A DNA stretch of 64,000 bases from UMGS1590 sp900552455. Lineage in GTDB: Bacteria; Bacillota; Peptococcia; Peptococcales; Peptococcaceae. A program made the translations under genes and the position numbers. Every line of letters begins with the position of its first letter. Within the stretch, counting starts at the first letter, position 1. The DNA is taken from positions 1,302,001 through 1,366,000 of the forward strand of contig OZ007004.1 in NCBI GenBank assembly GCA_963931105.1, read 5' to 3'. Shown one piece after another: positions 62,509 through 64,000 of this stretch. The notes beneath the pieces were generated by a model. That model saw only the letters and a program-made list of their open reading frames with translations, was not told the DNA's origin and searched no databases.

Positions 62509-63081
62509 TTATTGTATGGAAGTTAGCGGCAGAGCGGAAATGTGCGCCAGGATCTCCTGCACGACAGCTGTCTTGGCGTCGGCGTAATCCTGAACGTACG
62601 TCCATTTCTGCGCGGCGAGCCGGCGCTTTTCTGCGGCGTAGCGTTCGCGGTCAGCGGCATGGCTGCGCAGATGGTCGCGGAAGGCCAGCATGCGCTGTGC
62701 TTCGTCGCAGCCCTGACTGAACACGTGGAGATTGACAGTGGGCGACTGGCCTTTGAACATGCGGTGCTCATACCAATCCGGTTCGCGCACGCGCAGCGTG
62801 TAACCAGCTGCTTCGAGCGCTGGCGCGTAGCGCTCTTCGCTCGCGGCGTCATCGACGAGCAGGAGGATATCGATGATCGGCTTGGCGCAGAGCCCAGGCA
62901 CAGAGGTGGAGCCGACATGTTCAATACGCACCGACTGTCCCGCGAGGGCGCGAGCGATCTTGACGTGTTCCTGCGCGTAAAGCGCGGACCAGTGTGGATC
63001 ATAATCGCAGAGGACGATTGTGTCTTTTGGCGTTTCCGGCGCTCCAATGGTGACGGTTTTGAGATAATCATGATCGGGCAT
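62509..63081 (-). CDS. GrpB/UPF0157 family nucleotidyltransferase-fold protein
   Basis: A 190-residue protein with the family motif RIEHVGSTSVPGLCAKPIID (about 53-72), YDPHWSALYAQE and the VNLHVFSQG and LAFRDHLRSH segments. GrpB proteins have a nucleotidyltransferase fold and are sometimes linked to glutamate-rich or CoaE-type functions, but the reaction is unknown. The start ATG 63081 lies at the edge of a 12-bp hairpin that includes part of its ribosome site (GGAAG). It is monocistronic. Confidence 0.85.
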   Translation of the reverse strand: MPDHDYLKTVTIGAPETPKDTIVLCDYDPHWSALYAQEHVKIARALAGQSVRIEHVGSTSVPGLCAKPIIDILLLVDDAASEERYAPALEAAGYTLRVREPDWYEHRMFKGQSPTVNLHVFSQGCDEAQRMLAFRDHLRSHAADRERYAAEKRRLAAQKWTYVQDYADAKTAVVQEILAHISALPLTSIQ

Positions 63082-63113
63082 AAGAGCACTTCCTTTTATA
63101 AAAGTGCTCTTAT
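63080..63113 (-). promoter_or_regulatory. 5' hairpin sequestering the GrpB ribosome site and start codon
   Basis: A perfect 12-bp inverted repeat ATAAGAGCACTT/AAGTGCTCTTAT with a 10-nt loop ends in the start codon. A minus-strand TATAAT (63112-63117) would begin the RNA within the hairpin's first arm. Either translation control or a repressor operator is possible. Confidence 0.55.
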
Positions 63114-63128
63114 TATAGCAGAAAATGC

Positions 63129-63272
63129 TCAAAGCTGGTAGTCGTAGATGAAAAAGGTCATTTCGACGCGATCGCCGTCGATGTTCAGCGTTTGCGAGCG
63201 CTCGGCGCGGCGGGTGAGGCCGAGGTGCTCATAAAATTGCCAGTTGCAGCTGGTGCGGACGCAAAATGTGAA
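63129..63272 (-). pseudogene. C-terminal remnant of a GNAT acetyltransferase
   Basis: Reading leftwards the frame gives FCVRTSCNWQFYEHLGL and then VEMTFFIYDYQL before TGA. This is the typical end of a GNAT domain (NWxFYExxGF), but nothing of the acetyl-CoA site precedes it. It is joined at about 63270 to a fragment of another gene on the opposite strand, which marks a deletion junction. Confidence 0.65.
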
Positions 63273-63603
63273 GCGCCTGTACGACGCAGCTTACGGCGCG
63301 ATGCTGCCGGTCGCGGCGCTTTACGAGGGACGCTTCGACGATTACACAGCGGTGACGGTGGCGCTACCAGTGGTCCATCAGCAGGAGGGATTGCACGCAC
63401 AGTCGGCAGGCACTTATCTCCGCGCGTATCACCAGGGAGATTGGTCAGAGCTGCCTGCGCGTTATCAGGAAATTCTCGCCTTTGCCGCGCGGGAAAACCT
63501 GGAATTATACGGCTACGCTTACGAAACAGGGCTCAATGATGCTGTCGCGAAATCCATGGCAGACAGCATCACCGAGATCCTGATCCCGGTGCGGCACAAA
63601 TAA
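63250..63603 (+). pseudogene. GyrI/BmrR-type effector-domain remnant
   Basis: About 110 residues match the end of a GyrI-like small-molecule-binding domain, as in MerR-type multidrug regulators: MLPVAALYEGRFDDYTAV, AGTYLRAYHQGDW, and LELYGYAYETGLNDAVA. The N-terminal HTH is absent and no ribosome site precedes the only possible start (a TTG at 63244). It is probably the 3' part of a regulator gene cut by the same event that left the GNAT remnant, although a short stand-alone product cannot be excluded. Confidence 0.6.
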
Positions 63604-63605
63604 AT

Positions 63606-63632
63606 AGCAGCCCCGATTTTTTGGGGCTGTTC
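63606..63632 (+). terminator. hairpin after the GyrI-like remnant
   Basis: CAGCCCC/GGGGCTG encloses a T-rich loop, but the following T-run is short, so function is uncertain. Confidence 0.4.
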
Positions 63633-63633
63633 G

Positions 63634-63825
63634 TCATTGTGGTGAGAAAAGGACGTCGACGGTTGTTTCCAGCTCGCGCGCGAGAGCGAAGGCGAGCGCC
63701 AGCGTGGGATCGTATTTGTTGTTTTCGATGGCGTTGATCGTCTGGCGTGAGACGCCGCAGCGCTTCGCCAGTTCCTGCTGCGAAAATCCGAGGGCTTTGC
63801 GTCTGTCGTGGATGCTGTTTTCCAT
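63634..63825 (-). CDS. small XRE-family regulator, 63 aa
   Basis: A minimal helix-turn-helix protein: FSQQELAKRCGVSRQTINAI then ENNKYDPTLALAFALA, typical of the YozG/SinR-like short XRE regulators that pair with a membrane protein. The start at 63825 overlaps or nearly touches the stop of the upstream membrane-protein gene, so the two are co-transcribed. It probably represses its own operon. Confidence 0.88.
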   Translation of the reverse strand: MENSIHDRRKALGFSQQELAKRCGVSRQTINAIENNKYDPTLALAFALARELETTVDVLFSPQ

Positions 63826-63826
63826 C

Positions 63827-64000
63827 TCAGCCGCCCAGCTTTCGTTTGTAGTAGAAGAGGCAGCAGAAATAAATGATCGCCGTTGCGCCGAGCTGAGAGA
63901 ATGGCGCGGAGATCTCCTCTGGCGCGACAAACATTTTGACGACGTTCAAGATCATCACGCCGACGGTGCCGATGAGGGTAAACGTGCTCGCTTTCCAGAC
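63827..64000 (-). CDS. membrane protein, C-terminal part (5' partial)
   Basis: The last 57 codons of a minus-strand gene that enters from the right window edge: ASTFTLIGTVGVMILNVVK and GATAIIYFCCLFYYKRKLGG give two membrane helices with a basic tail. The stop lies one base before the ATG of the small XRE gene. Gene pairs of a membrane protein and a short XRE regulator are common in Bacillota; the function is not known. Confidence 0.75.
   Translation of the reverse strand, partial: VWKASTFTLIGTVGVMILNVVKMFVAPEEISAPFSQLGATAIIYFCCLFYYKRKLGG

Overview
The window is 64 kb of chromosome from an anaerobic, amino-acid-using member of the Bacillota. The evidence is strong Shine-Dalgarno sites with frequent TTG starts, sigma-A type promoters, split glycine decarboxylase subunits (gcvPA/gcvPB), a CsaB/SLH type cell surface and a rubredoxin. 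The 16S sequence looks clostridial. A Peptococcaceae-like lineage is my best guess from memory, not a placement I could test.

Layout. 1-3.2 kb: the end of an ABC exporter, trmB, a small protein and a thioredoxin. 3.2-4.8 kb: biotin genes bioY and bioD, with a textbook BirA operator over the promoter. 4.9-6.4 kb: a GH3 glycosidase whose reading frame runs through its own terminator into a palindromic repeat element; a related element lies between bioY and bioD. 6.4-9.8 kb: an accessory block with a phage-like replication-type protein, a 65-aa protein and a 604-aa ImmA/IrrE-like metallopeptidase with a C-terminal HTH, plus a 20-bp-period iteron array and a 16-bp palindrome. 9.8-11.3 kb: S-layer (SLH) remnants, a 46-bp tandem repeat and a series of hairpins. 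11.4-26.6 kb: housekeeping and envelope genes (xth, cysE-cysS, an Rrf2 regulator, DUF5693-csaB-tagO-like, an SH3 protein, an FMN/FeS oxidoreductase, tRNA-Arg-trxB, rubredoxin, rpsT, a lipoprotein, a coiled-coil protein). 26.7-32.2 kb: a complete 16S-Ile-Ala-23S-5S-Asn-Trp operon. 32.4-35 kb: a ThiE-HAD fusion and two CBS-domain proteins.

35-47.5 kb is the metabolic heart: an AgcS-type Na+/amino-acid symporter, then gcvT-gcvH-gcvPA-gcvPB-lplA-lpdA and fhs-fchA-folD. Together these can import an amino acid such as glycine, cleave it to CO2, NH3 and methylene-H4F, and oxidise the one-carbon unit to formate with ATP formation, or run the reverse direction.

47.6-51.7 kb is a visibly AT-richer insertion following a truncated RelB-like antitoxin. 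It holds a divergent AraC regulator and an operon of an AlkA-like glycosylase, a PLP decarboxylase, an ABM-domain protein and an Ogt methyltransferase, so it reads as an acquired DNA-alkylation-repair module. 51.7-64 kb holds acetyltransferases (one a fresh tandem fusion), a broken PIN toxin, a helD-MBL-cda operon, a second ogt, a candidate small RNA, an HTH-SdpI/ABC operon, GrpB and more gene debris. The accessory stretches show repeated signs of recent rearrangement: tandem duplications of 10 and 27 bp, lost stop codons and fused or truncated genes.
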